A stretch of DNA of 64,000 bases from Citrobacter freundii (GCF_029717145.1 NZ_CP099222.1:2728001-2792000); one strand, 5' to 3'. Shown: positions 16,483 through 24,206, counted from the stretch's first letter. Numbers and translations are program-made. Notes: a model not told the origin generated them from the sequence alone.

Positions 16483-16657
16483 ACATCCGTTCAATTTCTG
16501 CTGCAATCTCACTGAGCTGTTCTTCAAGAGCGGCTTTTTCTTTTACCAAGCGATTGAGGTGAGCAAGGTGAGTTTTCTGCTGTCCAAGCCAGTCCTCAAG
16601 CTGCTCAGTTGTCATGCCCGGGTTGAAAAAATACGGCTGCTGCTTACCGTCTTGCAT
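16400..16657 (-). CDS. Small coiled-coil phage protein, 85 residues
   Basis: The ATG at 16657 is preceded by a strong AGGAGG ribosome site six bases upstream, which supports translation. The N-terminal part has MTTEQLEDWLGQQKTH and the middle is a heptad-rich helix (LNRLVKEKAALEEQLSEIAAEIERM), so a short coiled coil is likely. The 3' end overlaps the convergent plus-strand gene by 83 bases. No function is recognised. It would be part of late (Q-dependent) transcription upstream of holin. Confidence 0.65.
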   Translation of the reverse strand: MQDGKQQPYFFNPGMTTEQLEDWLGQQKTHLAHLNRLVKEKAALEEQLSEIAAEIERMSIDGVEGKLSFPWDPSPLLRNRQQDND

Positions 16658-16825
16658 TGCAGACCTCCTGAAACGACAAAACCCCGCCGAGTCGCAGGGT
16701 TTCGATTGTTAAGCTGTGTGTCGAAGTGACCACTCTTAACAGAGTACGATAGTTTTTGCGTACGCGTTAGTTTTTTAGTTATCTTATAGCGATTAAATAT
16801 CTTCTTGTTATAGGTCGGTTCAACA

Positions 16826-17740
16826 ATGGCAAGCAAACGTTTTTTCTTTGATTTTTATCAATGCAACACCATCAACATTGATGCTAATGCAGCAATTCAA
16901 TCGCCTCAAGATGTCTTTACTAGTTTATTCGATGAGTATAGTGAAGGACCTGAAAGAACAGTCAGAAGCGTTGGCAGCAAACTGGTCGAAATTCGATTTA
17001 TGGAAAGGACCGCTTATGGTTATAGGGGGATTATTGGGAAGCATCGTGCAAACGACCTTCCACATGTAGCAGTCGCTGGTGGGCAAGAAAGAGAAATCTT
17101 GCTTGCAGCAAATGAGAACTTATTGGAAAAAGCCTACTTCCATTTTTACACTCAAGATTGTGTGCTTGTTATTCAACGGAATCGGTTCTGTTATAGCTGG
17201 CTCTTGTTGAGCAAATATCTTTCTAGCAGCTCACAGAACACCACTGTCAATCCAATCATTCAGTCAAGTAGCTTAGAATGGCTACTACGTAACGAAGTAC
17301 ATATCAAAACACTGGAAATTGGAATAGCGCGCCCAACTAATGCACAAGTCTTTGAAGATGTTGAACATGATTTTAATAACGCATTGATTGCAACATTAAA
17401 CGGGACGAATTCTGCTAAGGTTAATCTCACCCTTAGAGGTGATGGTCGAGCCGATGATCCTGAAAAGAGATACCTAGGTTCTCGATTGAAAAGAGCTTTA
17501 ACGGAAACCTTGGAGACCTTTGAAGTTGAGAAATTGAAGCTTGAAACGCAAGACATCGAAACTGGCATACAACACCCAATTGATCTTGTTGCTGACAAGT
17601 TAGTTTACTATAGCGATGTTGAACTTGGTGGGCGTTATCCCCTTGCCGCTAGCATTTGGGATGCTTTAACCCAAGCAAAAGATAGTAAAAATGAAGAATT
17701 AGCAGCATACTTCGGAGTGGGTGCCCAAAGGGTTGATTGA
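16826..17740 (+). CDS. Unrecognised 304-residue protein, first gene of a reversed two-gene cassette
   Basis: The protein is soluble, with no signal or membrane segment. It starts MASKRFFFDFYQCN, with mixed alpha/beta character and a polar C-terminal third rich in Lys and Glu (RLKRALTETLETFEVEKLKLETQDIETG). The base composition looks more A/T-rich than the flanking phage genes, suggesting separate acquisition. The next gene encodes a four-helix membrane protein 14 bases downstream. A soluble partner of about 300 residues plus a small polytopic protein resembles the layout of lambda rexA-rexB, although I see no sequence match that I could defend. I infer a possible exclusion or defence role and no more. 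Confidence 0.75.
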   Translation: MASKRFFFDFYQCNTINIDANAAIQSPQDVFTSLFDEYSEGPERTVRSVGSKLVEIRFMERTAYGYRGIIGKHRANDLPHVAVAGGQEREILLAANENLLEKAYFHFYTQDCVLVIQRNRFCYSWLLLSKYLSSSSQNTTVNPIIQSSSLEWLLRNEVHIKTLEIGIARPTNAQVFEDVEHDFNNALIATLNGTNSAKVNLTLRGDGRADDPEKRYLGSRLKRALTETLETFEVEKLKLETQDIETGIQHPIDLVADKLVYYSDVELGGRYPLAASIWDALTQAKDSKNEELAAYFGVGAQRVD

Positions 17741-17754
17741 ACAGGAGCGATGCT

Positions 17755-18234
17755 ATGAAAAAGGAGAGTCTAAAAAATCTGGCTAGCTATGCTTACATTT
17801 TAGCCTCCGCTATTTTTTGTATTGTTGCTTTACCTCTTTCGGTAAGGTTGACCTTTACACAAATTCAGCCCATAGCATCAGCAATTTCTACATTTGCCGG
17901 AATATTATTTGGCTTCGTACTGGGTTCCATAACCCTTATGGCTTCAGCAAAAGATAATACTCTTATAAAAAACATTGGTAAAACAGGGTATCTCAGAAGA
18001 TTTACTGAAGAAATGCACTCAACTATGGGGTGGCTGCTTTCAGTTTGCATTATATTCATCGTGTTACTGTTTTTTCCAGACACATTAAAATTCAGGATTC
18101 CTTACATAACTAAAGACGTTGAGTGCACGTATGCCCAACTTTTACTTCAATTGGGCATATTTGTCTTACTGATCACCTTTAAGAAATTTTACATTACATG
18201 GTTACGTCTGAAAGAAATAACCAAACTCATGTAA
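17755..18234 (+). CDS. Four-helix membrane protein, second gene of reversed cassette
   Basis: The chosen start is the ATG at 17755, seven bases after AGGAG. A TTG at 17737 would overlap the previous stop and lacks a ribosome site. The 159-residue product has four hydrophobic segments (about residues 10-30, 39-62, 90-108 and 126-145) with a basic loop between the second and third (KDNTLIKNIGKTGYLRR) and a basic C-terminus. This topology and size are like RexB (144 residues, four helices), but no motif is shared that I can point to. It is convergent with Q, whose end lies only two bases away. Confidence 0.75.
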   Translation: MKKESLKNLASYAYILASAIFCIVALPLSVRLTFTQIQPIASAISTFAGILFGFVLGSITLMASAKDNTLIKNIGKTGYLRRFTEEMHSTMGWLLSVCIIFIVLLFFPDTLKFRIPYITKDVECTYAQLLLQLGIFVLLITFKKFYITWLRLKEITKLM

Positions 18235-18236
18235 TT

Positions 18237-18677
18237 TCATAATTTAAAGGCATCGCTTATCATGTAAATAAGGCCATCAATAAACCCCATTGCCGTTTGC
18301 AACTCCTTCCTTATCGTCCCATCAGAGCATTTCCTTTTTTTAGCAATAGCACGCAGCGAAATGCCGATTACAAAATGGGCGATAATTAACTCATACTCTT
18401 CTGGCTTATATTTTTTCAACCGAGCCACACATCCATCAATCATGATTCCCTCATCGTCATCACACTGAAGTCGTGATTTCTTACCATGAGGTAAAAGTCC
18501 CTTGAATCCAGCTGCAATGGGTTTCCAGTCGACACCACTACTATCGGCTGCCGCCCATGCTCCCCATAAATCCATCACTTCATACATATCACGCATTGCA
18601 ATTTCTCTTTCGTCTTCTCTGCTTAAAGGGTTAGCTCCCTGAGGGCTGAAATGTTTGAGTGATGCTTCCAGTTTCAT
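18237..18677 (-). CDS. Late-gene antitermination protein, Q-like (DUF1133 type)
   Basis: The 146-residue protein has the character of the DUF1133 group of Q-like antiterminators. There is a helical start (KLEASLKHFSPQG), a MDLWGAWAAADS segment, then a C-terminal helix-turn-helix-like part (HFVIGISLRAIAKKRKCSDGTIRKELQTA). I chose the ATG at 18677 because it overlaps the upstream stop as ATGA; the longer frame to 18728 would overlap that gene deeply. It should load on polymerase at the late promoter and allow readthrough of the terminators in the late operon. The reversed cassette lies between it and the lysis genes. Confidence 0.85.
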   Translation of the reverse strand: MKLEASLKHFSPQGANPLSREDEREIAMRDMYEVMDLWGAWAAADSSGVDWKPIAAGFKGLLPHGKKSRLQCDDDEGIMIDGCVARLKKYKPEEYELIIAHFVIGISLRAIAKKRKCSDGTIRKELQTAMGFIDGLIYMISDAFKL

Positions 18678-18985
18678 TGGATAGTGCCTCCCTTCTCGGC
18701 AGTGCCAAACCAGCCAGGATGCGCCCACTGAATATCGGTAACTTTATGGCCTTTCCCCCATAGCGATATCGAACGCATTGCAACGTAGTGCATAAATATT
18801 TTTTCCCGCTCAAGCCATTCATCCTCAGGCTTATCTTCAAGAAACTCATCGATTGCATCAGCAATAAGGCCAAAGCATTCGGGATAGTCGCTATGACTGA
18901 TATCTATGTCTCGTGCAGCATCCTGGAGTTCCATGAAGCGCTTTTGGGTGAATAAATAAGACATTTCGTGAATTAGACGATCCAT
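18674..18985 (-). CDS. Hypothetical protein between helicase and Q genes, 103 residues
   Basis: The ATG at 18985 has a good AAGGAACC ribosome site and lies ten bases after the helicase stop. An upstream extension in the same frame overlaps the helicase gene and is rejected. The product is acidic and helical (MDRLIHEMSYLF, FGLIADAIDEFLEDKPEDEWLEREK) with a tryptophan-rich end. It overlaps Q by four bases, so it is probably coupled to it. I do not recognise the family; genes in this position (the nin-like region) are often dispensable. Confidence 0.7.
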   Translation of the reverse strand: MDRLIHEMSYLFTQKRFMELQDAARDIDISHSDYPECFGLIADAIDEFLEDKPEDEWLEREKIFMHYVAMRSISLWGKGHKVTDIQWAHPGWFGTAEKGGTIQ

Positions 18986-18995
18986 TATTGGTTCC

Positions 18996-20354
18996 TTAAG
19001 CTTTTGCATACCGACGCGGTTGTGATTTTTGCTGCGGGGCTGATTTTGATTTCGCTTCTTCCTGGTCAATCGGCAAAAAATGCCCATTGTAGAAACGGCG
19101 GTATACGGTCCCAAGAACGCCGTTACGCTGTTTGGTGATGTTAATTTCCGCGATCCCTTTTGCCTGTGATTCGGGGTTATACACTTCATCGCGATAGAGC
19201 ATCATGATGATGTCAGCATCTGCCTCAATTTCGCCGGAGTTCTTCAGGTCTGAGTTCATAGGACGTTTGTTAGGTCGGGATTCCACGCCTCTCGAAAGCT
19301 GGCTCAGCGCCAAGACGGGAGTGCGGTTTGTTTTGGCGAGGCGCTTTAATCCCTTCGACAACTCACCCACCGCGAGGTCATAGCGTGCCGTACTCTGGAT
19401 CTTAATGAGTAACAGATAATCGATAACTACCAGCGCGGTTTCAGGATGAGCAATCTGATGACTGGTTGCCGTTTGCTGGATCTGTTCAAGCGTCAGATCT
19501 GTGGCATCAACCATCCAGATATTGCGCCCGGTAAGATGCCCGATACCTGTAGATAATCTTGCCCAGTCTTCATCTTCAAACTTCGCGGCCTCTTTGAGCC
19601 TGGACACTGACATGCCACCAGCAGCAGATACCATTCGCTCGCCAATCTGGATGTTGGCCATCTCCATGCTGAAAAACAGTACGCCATGCCCCTGCTCTGA
19701 TACTTTATCGATAATGTCCAGGGCAAACTCGGTTTTCCCTATCGACGGACGGGCGGCGATGAAGACCAGATCTGTCGGTTCAATGCCACCGGTTTTTGCG
19801 TCCAATTCTTCAATACCGGTCATCAGAGGTTTGGCCTCTTCCAGCCCCTGATTTCTTGCGTCTACCCGGTCAATTACCGCAGGTAAAATTTCATCAATAT
19901 GCACAGGTTGAACGGTATCAGGAGTGAGAGAAATTGCAGCCATAGCCCCCTGTGCGGCCTTCAACGCTTCGACTGCGTTATCACCATTGGCAGCATTGCG
20001 AATGCCAGCCAGCGCTGTCTCGATTACAGCCTCAGCGTCACGAACGGCAGCGTTACGTTCCAGCGTGGAGACGTAATACGTCAGCGCTGATTTAGCCCAG
20101 GCGATACGGCTTGATTCGAGTATCGTTGCGCTGTGTTCTGGCATGGACTCACAAAGCAACAGTGGATCTATCACTCCGGTTCCTCGAGCCTGACGACAAA
20201 TGCCAGAATAAATTTCACGGTACTGACGGACGGAGAATACGCTCGCCGGCATACGGGAAAGAATGCCCAGAACCTCAGGATCGGTATTGCGCAGAAAAAT
20301 TGCGCCAATTACCGCACCTTCCAGATCATTATTTTTCCATACCGGAGTCATCAT
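18996..20354 (-). CDS. Phage replicative DNA helicase, DnaB family
   Basis: The 452-residue protein has the DnaB layout. A helical N-terminal domain (about 1-120) and linker are followed by the RecA-like domain with Walker A ARPSIGKT (about 201-208), a VIDYL segment with the Walker B Asp, and a SQLSRGVESR motif followed by SGEIEADADIIMML. It resembles P22 gp12-type phage helicases, which replace the host DnaB. The DnaC-like loader gene overlaps its start by four bases, and the O-like initiator gene is upstream of that. The trio is a self-contained initiation module. Confidence 0.93.
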   Translation of the reverse strand: MMTPVWKNNDLEGAVIGAIFLRNTDPEVLGILSRMPASVFSVRQYREIYSGICRQARGTGVIDPLLLCESMPEHSATILESSRIAWAKSALTYYVSTLERNAAVRDAEAVIETALAGIRNAANGDNAVEALKAAQGAMAAISLTPDTVQPVHIDEILPAVIDRVDARNQGLEEAKPLMTGIEELDAKTGGIEPTDLVFIAARPSIGKTEFALDIIDKVSEQGHGVLFFSMEMANIQIGERMVSAAGGMSVSRLKEAAKFEDEDWARLSTGIGHLTGRNIWMVDATDLTLEQIQQTATSHQIAHPETALVVIDYLLLIKIQSTARYDLAVGELSKGLKRLAKTNRTPVLALSQLSRGVESRPNKRPMNSDLKNSGEIEADADIIMMLYRDEVYNPESQAKGIAEINITKQRNGVLGTVYRRFYNGHFLPIDQEEAKSKSAPQQKSQPRRYAKA

Positions 20355-21232
20355 GCGGTTATCCCTGCAGCAATTGCGCGATAGCTTTCCCAGCCAAACG
20401 CCAGACGGTTTCGCCCACCATCGGTAACCCTGTCCACAATGCGCTCACCGATGGACTCCTTCAATTGCTCAAAGGTCAGGTTACTTATCAGGATTGTCGG
20501 AAGTACGCTCTCATAGCGGGCGTTGATAATTTCCTGCAGGATGGTCATTTCCGTCGGACTACCGAATTGCACGCCCACCTCATCGATAATCAGCAGATCC
20601 AGTGATGCGAAACGCTCGATAACGTCTTCTTCGGTACTGTCACCACCATGGCGCCACGTGTTTTTCACAGCCCGGGTAAGGCGCATAACATCGGTGATTT
20701 CCACGCTGGCCAGATACTCACGAACAATGCTCTTTGCCATCGATACCGCCAGATGGTTCTTTCCTGTCCCGCAGTTCCCGGTCATCACCAGCCCCGTTCC
20801 TGCGTTAATACGCTCCGACCAGCTGTTGACATAGCGCTGGCATGCTGCAAGGTTTTTTGCAGCACCCTGATTAACCGCTTGATAATTACTAAACTCACAG
20901 CCCTCAAATCGGCGGGCGATCCCGACGTTGTCCAGCAGGTCAGATACCTGCAGCGCATGCAGCCCGGCATCGACTGCCGCCAGCTCATCGCGCACGCACC
21001 CCGGGCACAGGGAATGTTTAACATTTTCGGTACCACGAAACGCTTTACCAGTGAGCAACATGCGCTCATAGTCGCCATGTTTTTCGCAGACTGCGGTATG
21101 GACTTCTCCTGACTCCCAGCCCCTCAACTGCCACGGAGTATTATGTTCTACAGCGAACGCTAGTTCTTCACGAAGCCCCTCACGTTTCGCCAGCAGAGAA
21201 TCCCTTTCTTCGCGTTGTTTGATGTTCAGCAT
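20351..21232 (-). CDS. DnaC-like helicase loader
   Basis: The start at 21232 (MLNIKQREER) is preferred; an ATG six codons earlier is possible. The 293-residue ATPase has a DnaC-style Walker A GNCGTGKN (about 152-159), in which Asn replaces the usual Ser/Thr as in E. coli DnaC, and a Walker B LLIIDEVG. A possible zinc site upstream (CxxH and CPGC, residues about 49-79) is an extra not present in E. coli DnaC. It should load the adjacent phage DnaB-type helicase. The genes before and after overlap it by a few bases. Confidence 0.88.
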   Translation of the reverse strand: MLNIKQREERDSLLAKREGLREELAFAVEHNTPWQLRGWESGEVHTAVCEKHGDYERMLLTGKAFRGTENVKHSLCPGCVRDELAAVDAGLHALQVSDLLDNVGIARRFEGCEFSNYQAVNQGAAKNLAACQRYVNSWSERINAGTGLVMTGNCGTGKNHLAVSMAKSIVREYLASVEITDVMRLTRAVKNTWRHGGDSTEEDVIERFASLDLLIIDEVGVQFGSPTEMTILQEIINARYESVLPTILISNLTFEQLKESIGERIVDRVTDGGRNRLAFGWESYRAIAAGITA

Positions 21233-21246
21233 TGTGTTTCCCCTTG

Positions 21247-22143
21247 TCACCAGTTGCAGTCTGATTGGCCGTAATCCTGTTCACTGAAGCCAGATACCGG
21301 AAGCGCACTGCGACGCCCACCTCCGGGAGCGGATGGAGTTTGCCAGGCTTCTTCGAAATGCCGATCGGGCCCAAAGAACGTTGCCGCCTGTTTGACGTAT
21401 TCAGTACCAAGCTTGCCCGTCGTGCGGATGTAGGCCGCGTAGCGCTGCACGCCCGCCAGCAGCTCTGATGCCGTAGCGCCGTCGGCGATGCGAGCCTTCC
21501 AGTGTTTGTAAGCCGTTGCTTTCGGATTGCCACCAGCGCGTTTTGGGTATGCTTGCCAGGCGGCTTCGAACTCTGGAGAGTATTCCTGTCGCGCTGCTGG
21601 TTTCGTACCACTGGTTTTTCCAGATGATTTACCACTTCCGGAAATGGCTGTCGGTGTAGCGGCGCCAGCCGATGCACCAAGAGTGTTTTTAATCTCTGTA
21701 GTAGTCTTTGTTGTAGTAACCATTAGAGAGCGGGCGTTTTTCCCCTCATCCATCGGTGCATCCTGCACTTGTCGATCAGGGCAACTTGCCCCGTTCGATG
21801 AGGGCACCTGTTCCGCATCATTAAGCAACTCGCAATCTTGGTTGATGGTGTAATAATTTGTCCGGTCATGCTGGGACTTATTGAGCTGCTCGACATCGAG
21901 ACATCCCTGTTTGACGAGTGATGTAAAAGCGCGTTTAACGGTATCTGCTGACCAGAACGGGAATTGTTTTACCCACGACTCATAGCTATTGAATACCCAG
22001 CGACGACCAGAATGGATAACTCCCTGTTCTTTGTCGTTAATCCAGTAGTTAACCTGCTGCAATACGATCGCTTCGTTCAGACCGATACGCGTAGCAAGCT
22101 CAGGGTTGATGACTAGAGGGCGAAAATTAAAAAGCATGCTCAT
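21247..22143 (-). CDS. Phage replication initiation protein, O-like
   Basis: This protein of 298 residues has an N-terminal winged-helix domain (about 1-105; LNEAIVLQQVNYWI, WSADTVKRAFTSLVKQGCL) like phage O/replisome-organiser proteins. A low-complexity Thr/Ser/Gly linker follows (about 140-185), then a C-terminal DnaT-like domain (YSPEFEAAWQAYPKR, KATAYKHWKARI, YVKQAATFFG). It would bind the phage origin and recruit helicase and loader. In lambda the origin lies inside O; I looked for iterated repeats here and did not find a convincing set. The start overlaps the antirepressor stop by four bases. Confidence 0.85.
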   Translation of the reverse strand: MSMLFNFRPLVINPELATRIGLNEAIVLQQVNYWINDKEQGVIHSGRRWVFNSYESWVKQFPFWSADTVKRAFTSLVKQGCLDVEQLNKSQHDRTNYYTINQDCELLNDAEQVPSSNGASCPDRQVQDAPMDEGKNARSLMVTTTKTTTEIKNTLGASAGAATPTAISGSGKSSGKTSGTKPAARQEYSPEFEAAWQAYPKRAGGNPKATAYKHWKARIADGATASELLAGVQRYAAYIRTTGKLGTEYVKQAATFFGPDRHFEEAWQTPSAPGGGRRSALPVSGFSEQDYGQSDCNW

Positions 22144-22964
22144 GCTGCACCCGCTAACTCAGTATCGTGAGTAAACTTGCCATCCCAGCGCTTCTTCATC
22201 GGAAGGTGCCCCTTGAGATAGTGTCGGTAAATCCACACCGCGCCTTTGCGCAGCAGGATCGGCTTGAATGTGTCGCGCATATCGCCGTCGTCCTGCTCCA
22301 CCTGCCCTGTACGCTCACTGAGATACAGATCACGCGCATAATTATTTACCCGCCAGCGCGGATACTTAGCTTTTGGCTGATCGTCATAGAGCCAGTTATG
22401 CTCGAATAAAAACGCATTGACCTGCTGGACGTTGACGCCGTTAAGCTGCTTACAGAACTGGCAAGGAGACATACCCGGCTGAAAGAGGTTTTCCAGGTGC
22501 TCGATATACTTTGCCTGGCGCTCGACGTACCCAAGTGCACGCCGGGCTGCTTCGCGTTCGTCAGCCCATGCTCGAGCAGCAGCTACCTCATCTGAAAAAT
22601 CAGGGAGATCGTTGGACGGAGTAATGCTGTAGGAACCTGTCATTCTGATTGATGGCAACACGTCAGAAGTTACCCAGCGCTTGAATCTCTTGGCCTGCTT
22701 TTTGCGGCTTTTGAGGATAAGCGTATAAAGGCCTGACTCGTTGACCAGCATGGGCTTTCGACCCGAACCTAAGTAATCGTTATGTTCGGTTTTATCCTCA
22801 TCATCCACAGCCAGCAGTGCCATGGCTGGGTTTGTAAGCCCAAGCGCCTGACACACATCGACAGCAAAAAACCATGGCGATTGTTCAATCTGCACGGTCC
22901 GAACTGAAGCAAGCAGCTCACCTGCATCAGACTTAAAGTCGAATGTTTTGATAGCGGTTTTCAT
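22140..22964 (-). CDS. BRO-family antirepressor-like protein
   Basis: The 274-residue protein opens with a BRO-N domain (about 1-115). Characteristic segments are WFFAVDVCQALGLTNPAMALLAVDDEDK, LVNESGLYTLILKSRKKQAKRFKRWVTSDVLPSIR and a following GSY. The C-terminal half (about 140-265) resembles a phage antirepressor C-terminal (KilAC-like) domain, with FCKQLNGVNVQQVNAFL and LYDDQPKAKYPRWRVNNYARD. It is the second gene of the rightward early operon, just after the Cro-type gene. Proteins of this type can inactivate CI-like repressors, so it may be part of induction control. Confidence 0.87.
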   Translation of the reverse strand: MKTAIKTFDFKSDAGELLASVRTVQIEQSPWFFAVDVCQALGLTNPAMALLAVDDEDKTEHNDYLGSGRKPMLVNESGLYTLILKSRKKQAKRFKRWVTSDVLPSIRMTGSYSITPSNDLPDFSDEVAAARAWADEREAARRALGYVERQAKYIEHLENLFQPGMSPCQFCKQLNGVNVQQVNAFLFEHNWLYDDQPKAKYPRWRVNNYARDLYLSERTGQVEQDDGDMRDTFKPILLRKGAVWIYRHYLKGHLPMKKRWDGKFTHDTELAGAA

Positions 22965-22994
22965 TTTGAGCTTCCTGTTGTTCGTTGTGACATG

Positions 22995-23222
22995 TCACGC
23001 CTCAGTTTCGCCCTTGAAAACCAACTGTTCTTTTGTGATAACGGGCTTATCTATGAATGACTTTGATGCGTGTTCGATCGCTGAGGCTAAACGAGGCGAA
23101 GCATTACGATAACCGTATGCAATTAAATTCAAGTATCCCGAAGATGTACCTGATTTTTTAGCAAGATCTGCCCACTGCTCTTTAGTTGAAGACTTACGCC
23201 AATCAAGTAACTGGTTGTTCAT
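22995..23222 (-). CDS. Cro-type early repressor
   Basis: The 75-residue protein contains a compact helix-turn-helix region (KEQWADLAKKSGTSSGYLNLIAYGYRNASPRLASAIEHA) and is divergent from the CI-like repressor across the operator region 23250-23315. This is the position of cro in all lambdoid phages. A GGAGAGCG ribosome site precedes its ATG at 23222. It should repress the repressor promoter during lytic growth. Assignment is by size, fold pattern and position. Confidence 0.82.
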   Translation of the reverse strand: MNNQLLDWRKSSTKEQWADLAKKSGTSSGYLNLIAYGYRNASPRLASAIEHASKSFIDKPVITKEQLVFKGETEA

Positions 23223-23247
23223 TACGCTCTCCTATTGCAATGAGCCA

Positions 23248-23276
23248 ACTTTAGCTTTTTGCTAAATACAATGCAA
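23248..23276 (-). promoter_or_regulatory. Predicted rightward early promoter (PR-like)
   Basis: On the minus strand TTGCAT (23271-23276) is followed after exactly 17 bases by TAAAGT (23248-23253). The operator-like 17-mer at 23250-23266 covers the -10 region and much of the spacer, as expected for a repressed lambdoid PR. Confidence 0.6.
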
Positions 23277-23315
23277 TAATCATTTAGCAGTTTGTGTATT
23301 TACCACATTGCTAAA
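23250..23315. promoter_or_regulatory. OR-like operator cluster
   Basis: There are two good 17-mers and one weak one. They are TTTAGCTTTTTGCTAAA (23250-23266), TTTAGCAGTTTGTGTAT (23283-23299, one good half) and TTTACCACATTGCTAAA (23299-23315). The shared half site is TTTAGCA/TGCTAAA with three central bases. The same 17-mer type returns at 24168-24184 on the far side of the repressor gene. This pattern of sites on both sides of CI is that of OR and OL. Confidence 0.72.
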
Positions 23316-23333
23316 TAATGAGAGTATTTTGAC

Positions 23334-24023
23334 ATGGACATAAAAAGCATACGTAAATCAAACCTTGAGCGACTCATTATTGAGTTCCTGAAGCGCGACA
23401 GACATACGACAAAATCAGCTTTCGCAGAGATGTGCGGGATCAGTCCTGCCCAACTGAGTCAATTGCTTGGCGAAAATAGCAGTCGCAACATAGGCGACAA
23501 AATGGCCAGAAAGATTGAACAGGCCATGGAACGCCCGTTTGGGTGGCTGGATAGTCCGCGCAATGCTCCCAATAGTATTAAAAATGAGTTGGAGTATGTC
23601 GGAACGGTCAGACTAGGAGCTGTGCCAGTTGTAGGAGAAGCGATTCTCGGGATTGACGGAATGATCGATATGCTAGAAATCCATGCTGGATGGTTACAAA
23701 TATACAGCGCGGATAGGGACGCCTATGGGCTCAAAGTAAAGGGTGACAGTATGTGGCCACGCATACAGTCTGGAGAGTATGTCGTAATAGAGCCAAACAC
23801 CCAAGTTCATACAGGTGATGAAGTTTTTGTGAGAACCAAAGATGGACATAACATGATAAAAATCATGAGTAAAACTCGTGATGGCGATTATCAATTCTCA
23901 AGTGTGAATAGCGATCATAGACCGATCACCTTGAGCCCTGATAGCATTGAGAAAATGCACTTTGTTTCGGCCATTGTTAAGCATACCCGTTACGTTGACA
24001 ATGATGAAATGCCCACTCTCTAA
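23334..24023 (+). CDS. CI-like prophage repressor with S24 peptidase domain
   Basis: The 229-residue protein has an N-terminal helix-turn-helix DNA-binding domain (about residues 10-65; KSAFAEMCGISPAQLSQLLG). A linker and a LexA/CI-type S24 domain follow, with Ser 139 in GDSMWP and a candidate catalytic Lys at 176 in MIKIM. The usual Ala-Gly or Cys-Gly self-cleavage pair is not evident; the nearest candidate at the right place is Val100-Gly101 in PVVGEA. It is transcribed from the operator region towards a terminator at 24050. A very short leader is likely, because a possible -10 (AATAAT at 23314) is only 14 bases before the ATG. It should maintain lysogeny by binding both operator clusters. 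Confidence 0.92.
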   Translation: MDIKSIRKSNLERLIIEFLKRDRHTTKSAFAEMCGISPAQLSQLLGENSSRNIGDKMARKIEQAMERPFGWLDSPRNAPNSIKNELEYVGTVRLGAVPVVGEAILGIDGMIDMLEIHAGWLQIYSADRDAYGLKVKGDSMWPRIQSGEYVVIEPNTQVHTGDEVFVRTKDGHNMIKIMSKTRDGDYQFSSVNSDHRPITLSPDSIEKMHFVSAIVKHTRYVDNDEMPTL

Positions 24024-24049
24024 GGCCCGCTTTAATCACACTACCTCCA

Positions 24050-24073
24050 ACCGACCTGATGGTCGGTTTTTTT
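24050..24073 (+). terminator. Terminator of the CI-like repressor gene
   Basis: ACCGACC-TGAT-GGTCGGT is followed by a T run, 27 bases after the repressor stop. It would separate repressor transcription from the early-left promoter downstream. Confidence 0.85.
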
Positions 24074-24142
24074 ATTCCTGCAAAGAATAAAATTAAATTA
24101 ATAATGTTATTTATCAAAAACATAAACACAAAAAGTAAATAA

Positions 24143-24186
24143 TTTAGCATTTACTGATTGCGTTAAATTTACCATTTTGCTAAATT
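24143..24186 (+). promoter_or_regulatory. OL-like operators and predicted PL-like promoter
   Basis: TTTACCATTTTGCTAAA (24168-24184) matches the operator at 23299-23315 in 15 of 17 positions. A left half TTTAGCA lies at 24143-24149. A possible promoter has -35 TTGCGT (24158-24163), a 17-base spacer and -10 TAAATT (24181-24186), overlapped by the strong operator. It points towards the plus-strand early operon that ends in xis-int. The IS1 lies about 30 bases downstream of the -10. Confidence 0.65.
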
Positions 24187-24206
24187 CATTTCATCAACAG
24201 GCAACG

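Noticed and set aside
17737..17754. TTG start giving six extra residues for the four-helix membrane protein
   Set aside because: No ribosome site precedes it and it overlaps the upstream stop; the ATG at 17755 has AGGAG at good distance.
19493..19851. ORFs in both strands inside the helicase gene
   Set aside because: They are shadows of the DnaB-like reading frame without ribosome sites or family patterns.
21590..21720. Origin iterons inside the O-like gene
   Set aside because: The Thr/Ser-rich linker is coded by repetitive-looking triplets, but no repeated 15-20-base units with regular spacing are present.
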